Shown here: one piece after another, positions 1-7,142 of the stretch | Layout of the letters: every line of letters starts with the position of its first letter | How positions within the stretch are numbered: position 1 is the first letter of the stretch | Source: Collinsella sp. | Lineage (GTDB): Bacteria; Actinomycetota; Coriobacteriia; Coriobacteriales; Coriobacteriaceae | Length of the DNA: 50,675 bases | Direction: 5' to 3' | Assembly (NCBI GenBank): GCA_019414325.1 | Contig: DXMG01000012.1 | Coordinates: forward strand, 3,449-54,123 | Notes under the pieces: model-generated | What the model was told of the DNA's origin: nothing | The model's input: only the letters and a program-made list of their open reading frames with translations | Database searches by the model: none | Program-made: the position numbers and the translations under genes

Positions 1-55
1 ACCTATGACGTTCTGATTCGTAGTCAGACCCTCTATCCAGCTGAGGTAACGCCGC
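1..55 (-). tRNA. tRNA-Arg(ACG), 3' end outside window
   Basis: Read on the minus strand, it begins GCGGCGTTA, then a D arm with stem CCTC/GAGG, then an anticodon stem TCTGA/TCAGA closing the loop CTACGAA, which gives anticodon ACG. The T stem has just begun (ATAGG) when the window ends, so the 3' third is missing. ACG arginine tRNAs normally have A34 converted to inosine by TadA deaminase. Confidence 0.9.
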
Positions 56-67
56 AGCGCAAGACAT

Positions 68-96
68 ATAAAACCACTTTAGTTAGTTGGAGTCAA
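68..96 (-). promoter_or_regulatory. Promoter of tRNA-Arg
   Basis: On the minus strand TTGACT (96-91) is followed by a 17-bp spacer and TTTTAT (73-68). The start point would fall a few bases before the tRNA 5' end at 55, as expected for a short-leader tRNA gene. Confidence 0.6.
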
Positions 97-129
97 GCAC
101 AATCTCAAACTTTTTGGAGAATATGTTCC

Positions 130-507
130 TCACGCAGCTCCGCATGCGCCAATGTCCCCCATACGATCAATCGGTTTTTCAACTACATCGAACCCAGCAC
201 CGAGCTCCCCCAGAAGCGACCGCACCCGTTGGGCACAGTCGTAGTCAGCAAACGAGATGCTCAGCATTCGGGCCACCTGATTAGAAGTTCCAACACCATA
301 GAAGTGCTCAAGGACAACAAGCGCCTCATGCGCCACAAACGTCTCGACCACATGCGGCGACTCCTCATAGCACCATTGCGTCAATGGCCCCTCACTCGTC
401 TGCCGAACCACCAAGCCACCCATACCCGACGGCTCGCACGTTACCAGCAGGTGCTCCCCGCCCTCATCGCTCTGGAACAAAACAACCCGCTCGTCGAACA
501 GCTCCAT
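130..507 (-). CDS. Hypothetical protein, 125 aa
   Basis: I do not recognise the family. The start chosen is the ATG at 507, because AAAGGGG lies 5 bases upstream; the GTG just before it is too close to that site. The protein is acidic and soluble, opens MELFDERVVLFQSDEGGEH, and has no signal peptide or membrane segment. A possible extended -10 (TGCTATGCT on the minus strand near 541-549) lies about 35 bases upstream. It is a single gene between tRNA-Arg and the serS terminator. Codon use resembles its neighbours, which supports it as real; function unknown. Confidence 0.6.
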   Translation of the reverse strand: MELFDERVVLFQSDEGGEHLLVTCEPSGMGGLVVRQTSEGPLTQWCYEESPHVVETFVAHEALVVLEHFYGVGTSNQVARMLSISFADYDCAQRVRSLLGELGAGFDVVEKPIDRMGDIGACGAA

Positions 508-625
508 CACATCCCCTTTCTCTTGCTCTTAGCTAGCAAAAGCATAGCAGGTAAATGGCTGTATACAGAACGTTTGTTCGTGTGTTTTCTATCGAGCTGT
601 CCGCACGGCATGGTATAGCCGTACA

Positions 626-655
626 CAAAAAGGGCGCCCCTAAAAGGAGCGCCCT
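626..655 (-). terminator. Rho-independent terminator of serS
   Basis: On the minus strand AGGGCGCTCC and GGGGCGCCCT pair around a TTTTA loop (631-655) and are followed by TTTTT (631-627). It lies 24 bases past the serS stop. Confidence 0.85.
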
Positions 656-678
656 CGCAAATCGCCTATGCAGCTAGC

Positions 679-1962
679 TTACGCGACCGGCTCGATCTTC
701 TCGAGGCCGCCCATGTAGGGACGCAGAACCTCGGGGATCGTGATGGTGCCGTCGGCGTTCTGGTAGTTCTCCAGAATGGCGGCCATGGTGCGGCCAGCCG
801 GCAGGCCGGAACCGTTGAGGGTGTGCAGGTAGCGCGAGCCCTTGAAGTTCTCGGGGTCGCGATACTTGATGTTGGCGCGACGGGCCTGGAAATCGCCGCA
901 GTTAGAGCAGGAGCTGATCTCTTTGTAGGCGTTGTAGCTCGGCAGCCAGACCTCGATGTCGTAGGTCTGACGGGCAGAGAAGCCCAGGTCGCCGGTGCAC
1001 AGGCTAATCACGCGATACGGAAGGCCCAGCTGCTGAAGCAGGAACTCGGCCTCGGCGGTCATGCTCTCGAGCTCCTCGTCGGACTCCTCCGGCTTGGCAA
1101 ACTTGACCATCTCGACCTTGTCGAACTCGTGCTGGCGGATGATGCCGCGGGTGTCGCGACCAGCGGAGCCGGCTTCCTCGCGGAAGCAGGGGGTGAAGGC
1201 GGCGTAGCGGCGCGGCAGGGTATCAGCATCGAGAACCTCGCCGGCGTGCAGGTTGGTAAGCACGACCTCGGCGGTGGGGATCAGGAAGTTGTCGCCCGAG
1301 ACGTGATAGGCGTCGTCCTCGAACTTGGGCAGCTGACCCGTGCCAAACATGGTCTGACGCTTGACGACGATGGGCGGCCACCACTCCTTAAAGCCACGGC
1401 TGGTGTGCGTGTCAAGGAAGAAGTTGATGAGGGCGCGCTCAAGACGGGCGCCGGCGCCACCGAGAACGGTAAAGCGGCTGCCGGAGAGCTTGTTGCCGCG
1501 CTCGAAATCGAGGATGTCGAGGTCGGTGCCCAGGTCCCAGTGCGGCTTAAAGTCGAAGTCGAACTCGCGCGGGGTGCCCCAACGACGGCGCTCGATGTTC
1601 TCGTCCTCATCCTTGCCGTACGGCGTGGCCTCGCAAGGGATGTTGGGAAGGTGAGCCATAAAGTCGTACTGCTCCTGCTCGAGAGCGGTGCGGCGCTCGG
1701 CCAGACCGTCAATCTTCTCGTTGACGGCGCGCACGGCCTCCTTGGCGGCCTCGGCCTCGTCCTTCTTGCCCTCCTTCATCAGGGCGCCAATCTTCTTGGA
1801 CTCGGCGTTACGCGTGGCCTGGAGCTCCTCGACCTCGGTGATGACGGCACGGCGCTCGTCGTCGAGTTCAAAGAACTTCTCGCGATCCCAAGACGTCTGG
1901 CGATTTGCCATGGCGGTATCGATGGCATCGGGGTTCTCGCGAACAAACTTGATATCAAGCAT
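679..1962 (-). CDS. serS: Serine--tRNA ligase
   Basis: Cytoplasmic class II aminoacyl-tRNA synthetase that charges tRNA-Ser (and tRNA-Sec where present) with serine. The 427 residues match the usual length. Visible parts: the N-terminal antiparallel coiled-coil tRNA-binding arm (about residues 25-105, Lys/Glu/Ala rich), motif 2 with FREEAGSAGRDTRG followed by RQHEFDKVEMVKF, and motif 3 in NGSGLPAGRTMAAILE. The start at 1962 is chosen because GGAGG lies 5-6 bases upstream and the protein then begins MLDIKFVRENPDA, the canonical SerRS N-terminus; an upstream in-frame extension to 1989 is not credible. Monocistronic, closed by its own terminator. Confidence 0.97.
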   Translation of the reverse strand: MLDIKFVRENPDAIDTAMANRQTSWDREKFFELDDERRAVITEVEELQATRNAESKKIGALMKEGKKDEAEAAKEAVRAVNEKIDGLAERRTALEQEQYDFMAHLPNIPCEATPYGKDEDENIERRRWGTPREFDFDFKPHWDLGTDLDILDFERGNKLSGSRFTVLGGAGARLERALINFFLDTHTSRGFKEWWPPIVVKRQTMFGTGQLPKFEDDAYHVSGDNFLIPTAEVVLTNLHAGEVLDADTLPRRYAAFTPCFREEAGSAGRDTRGIIRQHEFDKVEMVKFAKPEESDEELESMTAEAEFLLQQLGLPYRVISLCTGDLGFSARQTYDIEVWLPSYNAYKEISSCSNCGDFQARRANIKYRDPENFKGSRYLHTLNGSGLPAGRTMAAILENYQNADGTITIPEVLRPYMGGLEKIEPVA

Positions 1963-2002
1963 TAGATCCTCCGGCGATATACATTCCATTTAGGTTGCAA
2001 CC

Positions 2003-2049
2003 TTGTACATGTATGGGCAAGTATATACTTATGAGCGTTTACGACCCAA
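2003..2049. promoter_or_regulatory. Overlapping divergent promoters of serS and the 57-aa gene
   Basis: A perfect 12-bp palindrome AAGTATATACTT (2019-2030) supplies TATACT on both strands. Leftward, TTGGGT (2049-2044) with an 18-bp spacer suits serS; rightward, TTGTAC (2003-2008) with a 15-bp spacer would serve the small protein at 2074. Polymerases could not use both at once. Consensus match is moderate, so this is inference. Confidence 0.4.
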
Positions 2050-2073
2050 CCCAACTACGCAAGAAGGCACCCA

Positions 2074-2247
2074 ATGGACGCAGTTTTTTCCTTTTTGTTT
2101 GGCACCCGCACCGGTTTTGCCATCCTTTTCGCCGGCGGCATCCTACTGTTTGCGATTCTTGCCTTTGTAATGGAGAAGCGCACCCATAAGATGTATGTCG
2201 ACCGTGGCCCCAAGTCCGAGGACGAAGAAGACGGCTTCTGGGACTAG
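2074..2247 (+). CDS. Small single-pass membrane protein, 57 aa
   Basis: The frame from ATG 2074 to TAG 2245-2247 is short but well supported. AGAAGG lies about 8 bases before the ATG. The product begins MDAVFSFLFGTRTGFAILFA, continues with an uninterrupted hydrophobic run to about residue 32, then a basic stretch MEKRTHKMYVDRG and a strongly acidic tail ending GFWD. The charge pattern (positive after the helix) predicts N-out/C-in or a short cytoplasmic tail. A clear terminator follows 53 bases later. It is divergent from serS and convergent with proC. Family and function unknown. Confidence 0.75.
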   Translation: MDAVFSFLFGTRTGFAILFAGGILLFAILAFVMEKRTHKMYVDRGPKSEDEEDGFWD

Positions 2248-2300
2248 CCTGCCAAAAAGAGACAGGCTTATTTTGGTCGGTTTTATCTGGGCAAACGCAA

Positions 2301-2341
2301 GCGCCCCGCAACTGGAATTGAGCCAGTCGCGGGGCGCTTTT
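2301..2341 (+). terminator. Terminator after the 57-aa gene
   Basis: GCGCCCCGC-A-ACTGG pairs with CCAGT-C-GCGGGGCGC around a 7-base loop (2301-2337), followed by TTTT. The T-run is on the plus strand, so it serves the small protein gene rather than proC. Confidence 0.8.
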
Positions 2342-2405
2342 CGTACATGCAACAAAACCGCAGGAAAAAACCTGCCAAAATAAACCTGTCCCTAAATGGC
2401 GGGTT

Positions 2406-3176
2406 TTACTGGAGGGTGGCGTCGATGGCCTTGACCAGAGCGCTGCGCATGCCGGCGTCCTCGAGCGCGACGACGCCCTTGATGGTGGCGCCACCGGGTG
2501 AGCATACGGCATCCTTCATCGCCGCAGGATGCTGGCCAGTCGCAAGCTGTAGCTTTGCCGTGCCCAGCACCATCTGGCTCACAATGCGATAGGCATCGGC
2601 GCGCGGGATACCGTGCTTGACGGCCGCGTCGCCCAAGGCTTCAATCGCCATGGCGACAAATGCCGGTGCGCAACCGCCCACGGTACCGCCCACAAACAGC
2701 AGACTCGTGTCGAGCTCGACGACGGTGCCAAGCTTACCGAGCAGGTCGAGCACCACGGCACGCTGCTCGCCGTTGAGCGTAGAGGACTTCTCGCAGGCGA
2801 TGACGCCCTCGCCCACCGAAACCGGCGTGTTGGGCACCGTCGAGATGTGTGCGACACCCGGCAGGACCTGCTCCCACTTGGCGCTATCCCAGGTCCAGGC
2901 GACCGAAAGGACAACCTTGTCGGCAAGGGTTTCTTTGAGCGGAGCGAAGACCTTCTCAATCATGTATGGCTTGACCGCAGCAACCACGATATCGGATGCG
3001 GCGACAACCTCCGCCGCATCACGACAGGCAACCATCCCACGTGCCTCACAACGCTCGACCAAGGCGTCGTAGTGGCCCGCGCAGGCGCACATATCGCTCG
3101 CAGCCACACCGGCGGCGATCCAGCCATCGGCCATAGCGCTCGCCATATTGCCAAAACCGACAAATCCGATCTTCAT
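2406..3176 (-). CDS. proC: Pyrroline-5-carboxylate reductase
   Basis: Last step of proline synthesis: NAD(P)H-dependent reduction of pyrroline-5-carboxylate. The N-terminus MKIGFVGFGNMASAMADGW is the Rossmann nucleotide-binding loop (GxGxMA), followed by VAAVKPYMIEKVF. The C-terminal family signature is seen in MKDAVCSPGGATIKGVVALE (about residues 218-237). At 256 residues it is near the usual 260-280. It is the last gene of a leftward run (SPFH protein, rlmH, proC) with a 73-bp gap before it; GAGAGGA lies about 10 bases before the ATG. No strong terminator was seen after it. Confidence 0.95.
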   Translation of the reverse strand: MKIGFVGFGNMASAMADGWIAAGVAASDMCACAGHYDALVERCEARGMVACRDAAEVVAASDIVVAAVKPYMIEKVFAPLKETLADKVVLSVAWTWDSAKWEQVLPGVAHISTVPNTPVSVGEGVIACEKSSTLNGEQRAVVLDLLGKLGTVVELDTSLLFVGGTVGGCAPAFVAMAIEALGDAAVKHGIPRADAYRIVSQMVLGTAKLQLATGQHPAAMKDAVCSPGGATIKGVVALEDAGMRSALVKAIDATLQ

Positions 3177-3249
3177 ATCTCATAGTCCTCTCAGACACGC
3201 TCTTCAAAACGAAGGCTATTGTCCCACGGCATTGTTTCGTATTGCCGAC

Positions 3250-3720
3250 CTATTTGTGATACGGCTCGCCACGGCTGATCTTGCAGGCGCGGTAGATTTG
3301 CTCCAGCAGCACCACGCGCGCCAAGTTGTGCGGCAAGGTAATACGTCCAAAGCTGAGCATCTCGTCGGCTCGTGTGCGCACGTCATCGCTCACGCCGTCC
3401 GATCCACCAATCACAAAGGCGATGTCGCTGTTACCACGCAGCATAAGATCGTCGAGCCGCGCCGAAAGCTCCTCGCTCGAGCGCTCTTTGCCCTCAATGG
3501 CAAGCAGGATCACATGCGCTCGAGGCGGCAGGGCTGCAAGAATCGCCGCACCCTCCTTGTCGCGTGCGGCATCCACGCCGCCCGCCTTAGCCGGGTCGAT
3601 ATCGGCCACCTCGCGGATATCCACCTTGGCATAGGCACCTAGGCGCTTGGTGTACTCAGCGCACGCGTCCTTCCAAAAGCGCTCCTTGAGCTTACCGACG
3701 CAAACGACGGTGTATTTCAC
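3250..3720 (-). CDS. rlmH: 23S rRNA (pseudouridine1915-N3)-methyltransferase RlmH
   Basis: SPOUT-class methyltransferase that N3-methylates pseudouridine 1915 in helix 69 of 23S rRNA on assembled 70S ribosomes, using SAM. The 156 residues match the family. Seen: N-terminus MKYTVVCVGKLKERFW, the knot segment AFVIGGSDGVSDDV, and the highly conserved C-terminal block LPHNLARVVLLEQIYRACKI ending RGEPYHK. It begins 6 bases after the stop of the SPFH gene, so the two are almost certainly co-transcribed. Confidence 0.97.
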   Translation of the reverse strand: MKYTVVCVGKLKERFWKDACAEYTKRLGAYAKVDIREVADIDPAKAGGVDAARDKEGAAILAALPPRAHVILLAIEGKERSSEELSARLDDLMLRGNSDIAFVIGGSDGVSDDVRTRADEMLSFGRITLPHNLARVVLLEQIYRACKISRGEPYHK

Positions 3721-3726
3721 GCGCGT

Positions 3727-4665
3727 CTACTCCTTCGAATCGTTTTGAACTTTGCTGGCGGTCAGCATCTGCTCGAACATCGAGGCCGACTGCGAGAAAT
3801 CGCTCGGCAGTACGACCGTCGATGTTTTACCCGTGCGAGCGAACTCTGTCATCATCTCGGACCACTGCGTAAACATGAACAGCTGGTTGGCCTCGTCGTT
3901 ACCGACACCCGTCTCCTGGATGATCTCGAGCGAATCCTTGATGCCCAGCGCGATGGCCTTGCGCTGGTTGGCGATGCCTTCGCCCGCCTTTTCCATCGCC
4001 TCGGCCTCGGCGGTCGCCTCGGTGACGCGCTTGATGCGGTCGGCCTCGGCGAGCTCCTGCGCAGCAGCGCGCTTTCGCTGGGCAGCATTGATGTCGTTCA
4101 TGGAGTTCTCGACCTCGGTCGGCAGCGCGATCTTGGTGATGAGTGTCGACACGAGGGTAAAGCCGTAGGCAGCCATCTGCTCGGACACGGTGGCATTAAC
4201 GTCCTTGGCGATGTCATCCTTCTTGGCAAAGACCTCATCGAGCGTATAGACAGGGATGGAAGAGCGCAGGGCGTCGGTGATGAAATCACGCATCTGGTCG
4301 ACGGGCTCCTGCAGCATGTAGTAGCTCTTGTAGATGCCCGAATCTGCCGGGCCGGCGCCCATGTCATAGCTCACGTGGTACTGAGCAGAGACCTCAAGGC
4401 CGATGGTCACGTTGTCCTGGGTCTTAACGTCGATGCCAAAACCGTTTTTCATGGTGCGCAGACTCACCGTGGCGGCCTTGCGGTCGATCACGGGCACCTT
4501 CATGTGGAAGCCCGCGTTGACGATGCGGTTAAACTTGCCCAGACGCTCGATGATCACGGCATGCTGCTGTTCAACGACATAGCAGGCGTTGGGGAGCAGC
4601 AGCAACAAAATGATGATGGGAAGTAGAAAGCTCGTAAGAGCAGCGATAATACCGGACAACAGCAT
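3727..4665 (-). CDS. SPFH/band-7 (stomatin-prohibitin) membrane protein
   Basis: Start at 4665 is set by AGAGGAGAG just upstream; an ATG at 4686 has no such site. 312 residues: a hydrophobic N-terminal anchor (about 3-31), then the SPFH/PHB domain beginning YVVEQQHAVIIERLGKF (about 32-190), then an Ala/Glu/Lys-rich coiled coil with RKRAAAQELAEADRIKRV and EAEAMEKAGEGIA (about 190-240), and a polar tail. Family members oligomerise on the membrane inner face and organise microdomains or regulate membrane proteases. The coiled coil is the expected oligomerisation segment. First gene of the run leading to rlmH and proC; no NfeD partner is adjacent. Confidence 0.9.
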   Translation of the reverse strand: MLLSGIIAALTSFLLPIIILLLLLPNACYVVEQQHAVIIERLGKFNRIVNAGFHMKVPVIDRKAATVSLRTMKNGFGIDVKTQDNVTIGLEVSAQYHVSYDMGAGPADSGIYKSYYMLQEPVDQMRDFITDALRSSIPVYTLDEVFAKKDDIAKDVNATVSEQMAAYGFTLVSTLITKIALPTEVENSMNDINAAQRKRAAAQELAEADRIKRVTEATAEAEAMEKAGEGIANQRKAIALGIKDSLEIIQETGVGNDEANQLFMFTQWSEMMTEFARTGKTSTVVLPSDFSQSASMFEQMLTASKVQNDSKE

Positions 4666-4742
4666 GGTCTCTCCTCTGATAGGCACACGTTGGCACTAGG
4701 ATACCCATCTCAGACCCTCACACGATCCCGACGAGAGGAGCC

Positions 4743-4965
4743 GTGGACAAAAAGTCCAAATATGAGTACTGCTACCAGTTTAGTAACAGCGTTTTAAAGA
4801 CCAAAACGCACTGTTGGACCAAGATTCCTTTCAAATTGACTCAGTTCAGCTCAAGGCAGTGTTAAGTTAGCAAACATTTGTTGCGTAAATAGTGCAATGA
4901 TCACCTTTGAAAATGTGATTCATTTAGTGACAGTACTCATATTTGACATTTTTTGCCCCACAGGA
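4743..4965. repeat. Imperfect terminal inverted-repeat element (~220 bp)
   Basis: CAAATATGAGTACTG occurs at 4757-4771 on the plus strand and exactly on the minus strand at 4945-4931. The similarity extends outward (GGACAAAAAGTC versus GGGCAAAAAATGTC) and inward (CTACCAGTTTAG versus TCACTAAATGA). Between the arms is an AT-richer 160 bp with a hairpin GCGTTTT-aaagacc-AAAACGC (4789-4809) and no credible ORF. Probably a small non-autonomous repeat or a structured non-coding RNA; no other copy seen in the window. Confidence 0.5.
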
Positions 4966-5070
4966 AGCTTCGCTATACGAGGACCCTATGTCACATCTGT
5001 CAATTCGCCTGCCAGCGGACTCGCCAGCTCGCTAAAAACGCTCCGCGTTTTCTTTGCGCTCGCTCCTTCA

Positions 5071-5097
5071 CAGGTTCAAGTCCCCGTGATGGGCCCA
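5071..5097 (+). other. tRNA 3'-end-like remnant
   Basis: GG followed by TTCAAGT (T loop, 5075-5081), CCCCG (5082-5086), TGATGGG (5087-5093), C, CCA (5095-5097) has exactly the spacing of tRNA positions 52-76. The 5' half of the T stem does not pair and there is no tRNA body upstream. It could be an attachment-site scar or a decayed tRNA. No integrase is nearby. Confidence 0.4.
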
Positions 5098-5101
5098 TAA
5101 C

Positions 5102-5126
5102 AAAAAAGCTCCCATTGCTGGGAGCT
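5102..5126 (-). terminator. Terminator of tRNA-Leu
   Basis: Perfect 8-bp stem AGCTCCCA/TGGGAGCT with a 4-base loop (5107-5126), followed on the minus strand by TTTTTT (5107-5102). It lies 12 bases past the tRNA CCA end. Confidence 0.9.
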
Positions 5127-5137
5127 CTTTCAATCAA

Positions 5138-5224
5138 TGGTGCGGGCGAAAGGACTTGAACCTTCATGGGGTTGCCCCCATACGGACCTGAACCGTACGC
5201 GTCTGCCAATTCCGCCACGCCCGC
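5138..5224 (-). tRNA. tRNA-Leu(CAG)
   Basis: 87 nt, minus strand. Acceptor GCGGGCG pairs with CGCCCGC; anticodon stem TACGG/CCGTA closes loop TTCAGGT, giving anticodon CAG. A long variable arm (class II tRNA) with TGGGG/CCCCA is present. CCA is encoded (5140-5138). Confidence 0.96.
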
Positions 5225-5235
5225 GTGCAGGAATT

Positions 5236-5264
5236 AGAATAACGGAGCGCTACCGCGAACGCAA
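5236..5264 (-). promoter_or_regulatory. Promoter of tRNA-Leu
   Basis: Minus strand TTGCGT (5264-5259), 17-bp spacer, TATTCT (5241-5236); start point would be about 5-7 bases before the mature tRNA. It lies between the tatD stop at 5268 and the tRNA, so read-through from tatD may also contribute. Confidence 0.6.
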
Positions 5265-5267
5265 GAA

Positions 5268-6185
5268 CTATTTTTGAAAAAGTTTGCAGGCATTTTCCCA
5301 AGCTGCTCGCGCGATTGCCTCAGCATCCTCGCCGGTACGATCGACACGGTCGTTGACCAGCGTGTTTGCCGTGATAGAAATCATTGCCGGCTCGCACTCA
5401 AGACCACGAATGGGCTCCGGTGCCATATACGGGCAATCCGTCTCGAACAAAATGCGATCGAGCGGGGTCGCCGCAAATGCCTCGCGCACGTCGTCGTTGC
5501 GCTTAAAGGTGGCCGCGCCGCCATAGGCGATATAGCAGCCCAAACCCACAAAGCGCTCCATCGTAGCTCGATCCTCGCCAAAGCAGTGCAGCACGCAACC
5601 GGCCTGAGGCACGCCTACCTCGCGCAGCACGTTGTACGCATCAACGTGCGAAGTGCGCTCCCCATCCGAGTCCTCGTGCCGCAGGTGCAGCTCCACCGGC
5701 ACATTGCGGCGCACGGCAACTTCGAGCTGACGTGCCATGCAATCAATCTGCACACTGTGGGGCGCCGGCGCGATGTCGTCGTCGTAATCCATGTGATAGT
5801 CCAGACCGATCTCGCCGATGCCGACGCACAAAGGGTCATCAAGCGCAGCAACAACCTGTGCGTGAATGTCGTCGGTATAATCCGGCGCGCCATAGGGGTG
5901 AACGCCAACGAGATACTTGATCTGCGGAATATCCCGCATCGGCAGAATTTCGCGCACGAGCCAGTCGCTATAGTCCGTCACGCTGCGCTTGTCGGCGATG
6001 GGGTCGAGCATCGTCACCAACAGATCGACGCCCGCGGCTTTGGCGCGCGCGAGCGTTTCGGGCACTTCTTTGCCCCAAAACGAAAGCAGATGCGCATGCG
6101 TGTCGGCAAGCGGTGCCAAGGGCACGGGGCAGGCAACAGTCTTCTTTTTCTTGGTAAACGTCACGCGTTCGGCATTAAGCGTCAT
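5268..6185 (-). CDS. tatD: TatD-family metal-dependent hydrolase
   Basis: TIM-barrel metallo-hydrolase of the TatD DNase family (3'-5' exonuclease/AP-type activities in characterised members). Visible metal-ligand motifs: LADTHAHLLSF (about residues 26-36), GIGEIGLDYHMDYD (about 125-138), VELHLRHEDSDGE, VLHCFGED, and LFETDCPYMAPEP (about 250). 305 residues, with a Lys-rich N-terminal extension (VTFTKKKKTV) of about 20 residues beyond the usual start. The ATG at 6185 overlaps the rsmA stop by 11 bp, so translation is coupled; tatD-rsmA adjacency is common in Gram-positive bacteria. Confidence 0.93.
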   Translation of the reverse strand: MTLNAERVTFTKKKKTVACPVPLAPLADTHAHLLSFWGKEVPETLARAKAAGVDLLVTMLDPIADKRSVTDYSDWLVREILPMRDIPQIKYLVGVHPYGAPDYTDDIHAQVVAALDDPLCVGIGEIGLDYHMDYDDDIAPAPHSVQIDCMARQLEVAVRRNVPVELHLRHEDSDGERTSHVDAYNVLREVGVPQAGCVLHCFGEDRATMERFVGLGCYIAYGGAATFKRNDDVREAFAATPLDRILFETDCPYMAPEPIRGLECEPAMISITANTLVNDRVDRTGEDAEAIARAAWENACKLFQK

Positions 6186-7035
6186 GGATTAGCTCCTGGG
6201 CCAGGCGGACAAAGTCAGCAACATCAAGCGTCTCGGCGCGCGTGGTGGGTGAGATACCGCAAGCCTCAAAGGCGGCATCGAGCACGTCCTTGGCAAAGCC
6301 GTTGGCGCTCATGGAATTGCGGATGGTCTTGCGACGCTGAGCAAATGCGGCGTCAATCACGCGGGCCACAAACTCGCGATCGAGTCCTTCGGGCACCACG
6401 CCGTCAACACGGTCGATACGCACGACGGCCGAGTCCACGTGCGGTGCCGGCATAAAGCAACGCGGCGGCACCTCAAAGCGACCCGTCACCTGCGCATACA
6501 GGCCGAGCTTTGCCGTATAGCCGCCATAGGTCTTATTGCCCGGCACTGCGGCAATGCGATCGGCAACCTCCTTTTGAACCATGACGACGGCGCGCTTGAG
6601 CGCGGGCATCGTCTGGAAGAACTGCAGGATGATCGTCGCCGCCACGTTATAGGGCAGGTTCGCGACAAATACCGTCGGCTCACCGCCCGCAACCTGCTCA
6701 ATCTGCTCCGGCGTCACCCTGAGCGCGTCGCCCATGATAAAGCGGAAGTTGGCGTAGTCAGCGGCATGGGCATCGAGCACCGGCTCGAGCTCGGGGTCGG
6801 CCTCGATCGACGTGACGCACGCCGCCTCCTGCAGCAGCGCAAGCGTGAGCGTACCAACGCCCGGACCGACCTCGAGCACGCGCTCATCGCCCGCAAGCTC
6901 GGAAAGCTCGCAAATGCGCTCAATTACATGGTTGTCGATCAGGAAGTTCTGGCCCAGGCGATGCTTGGTCGCAAGGCCAAACTCCTCCAGCAGCTCCCTT
7001 GTTGCCGTGGGGTTTGCCAAAGGCGAAGTTGTCAT
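6175..7035 (-). CDS. rsmA: 16S rRNA dimethyladenosine transferase RsmA (KsgA)
   Basis: SAM-dependent enzyme that dimethylates A1518 and A1519 in the 3'-terminal helix of 16S rRNA, a late 30S assembly checkpoint; its loss gives kasugamycin resistance. 286 residues. Motif I is LEVGPGVGTLTLAL (about 55-68), motif IV NLPYNVAATII (about 124-134), and the N-terminus ATKHRLGQNFLIDNHVIERI is diagnostic. GGAGG lies just before the ATG at 7035. It follows the metG terminator and is translationally coupled to tatD downstream. Confidence 0.97.
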   Translation of the reverse strand: MTTSPLANPTATRELLEEFGLATKHRLGQNFLIDNHVIERICELSELAGDERVLEVGPGVGTLTLALLQEAACVTSIEADPELEPVLDAHAADYANFRFIMGDALRVTPEQIEQVAGGEPTVFVANLPYNVAATIILQFFQTMPALKRAVVMVQKEVADRIAAVPGNKTYGGYTAKLGLYAQVTGRFEVPPRCFMPAPHVDSAVVRIDRVDGVVPEGLDREFVARVIDAAFAQRRKTIRNSMSANGFAKDVLDAAFEACGISPTTRAETLDVADFVRLAQELIHDA

Positions 7036-7069
7036 AGTTGCCTCCTTAGCATGGTGGCGGCGTCTTGAA

Positions 7070-7103
7070 ACAAAAGGGCATGGACCGTTGCGGCCATGCC
7101 CTT
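7070..7103 (-). terminator. Terminator of metG
   Basis: Minus strand AAGGGCATGG pairs perfectly with CCATGCCCTT around a 10-base loop (7103-7074), followed by TTGTTTC. It sits 40 bases past the metG stop and upstream of rsmA. Confidence 0.75.
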
Positions 7104-7142
7104 ACATCTAAACAGCAAATTGCCGATATGGCGCGCGGCGGC

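Larger units (their letters stand above)
4666..5137. other. Intergenic region, 472 bp, no gene
   Basis: Contains, in order: the inverted-repeat element (4743-4965), a hairpin AAAACGC-TCC-GCGTTTT with flanking A/T tracts (5035-5051) that could terminate transcription in either direction, a tRNA 3'-end-like remnant (5071-5097), and the terminator of tRNA-Leu. ORFs drawn here have no ribosome binding site and cross the tRNA gene, so I call none. Confidence 0.6.

Noticed and set aside
823..1965. Long plus-strand ORF opposite serS
   Set aside because: Low-complexity Val/Leu/Gly/Asp translation typical of the complement of a GC-rich gene; serS on the other strand has all family motifs.
4789..4809. 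Hairpin GCGTTTT/AAAACGC as a terminator of the SPFH operon
   Set aside because: It lies upstream of the SPFH gene start, inside the inverted-repeat element, so it cannot end that operon.
5000..5218. Minus-strand ORF across tRNA-Leu
   Set aside because: It is the translation of a tRNA gene and its terminator, a common artefact.
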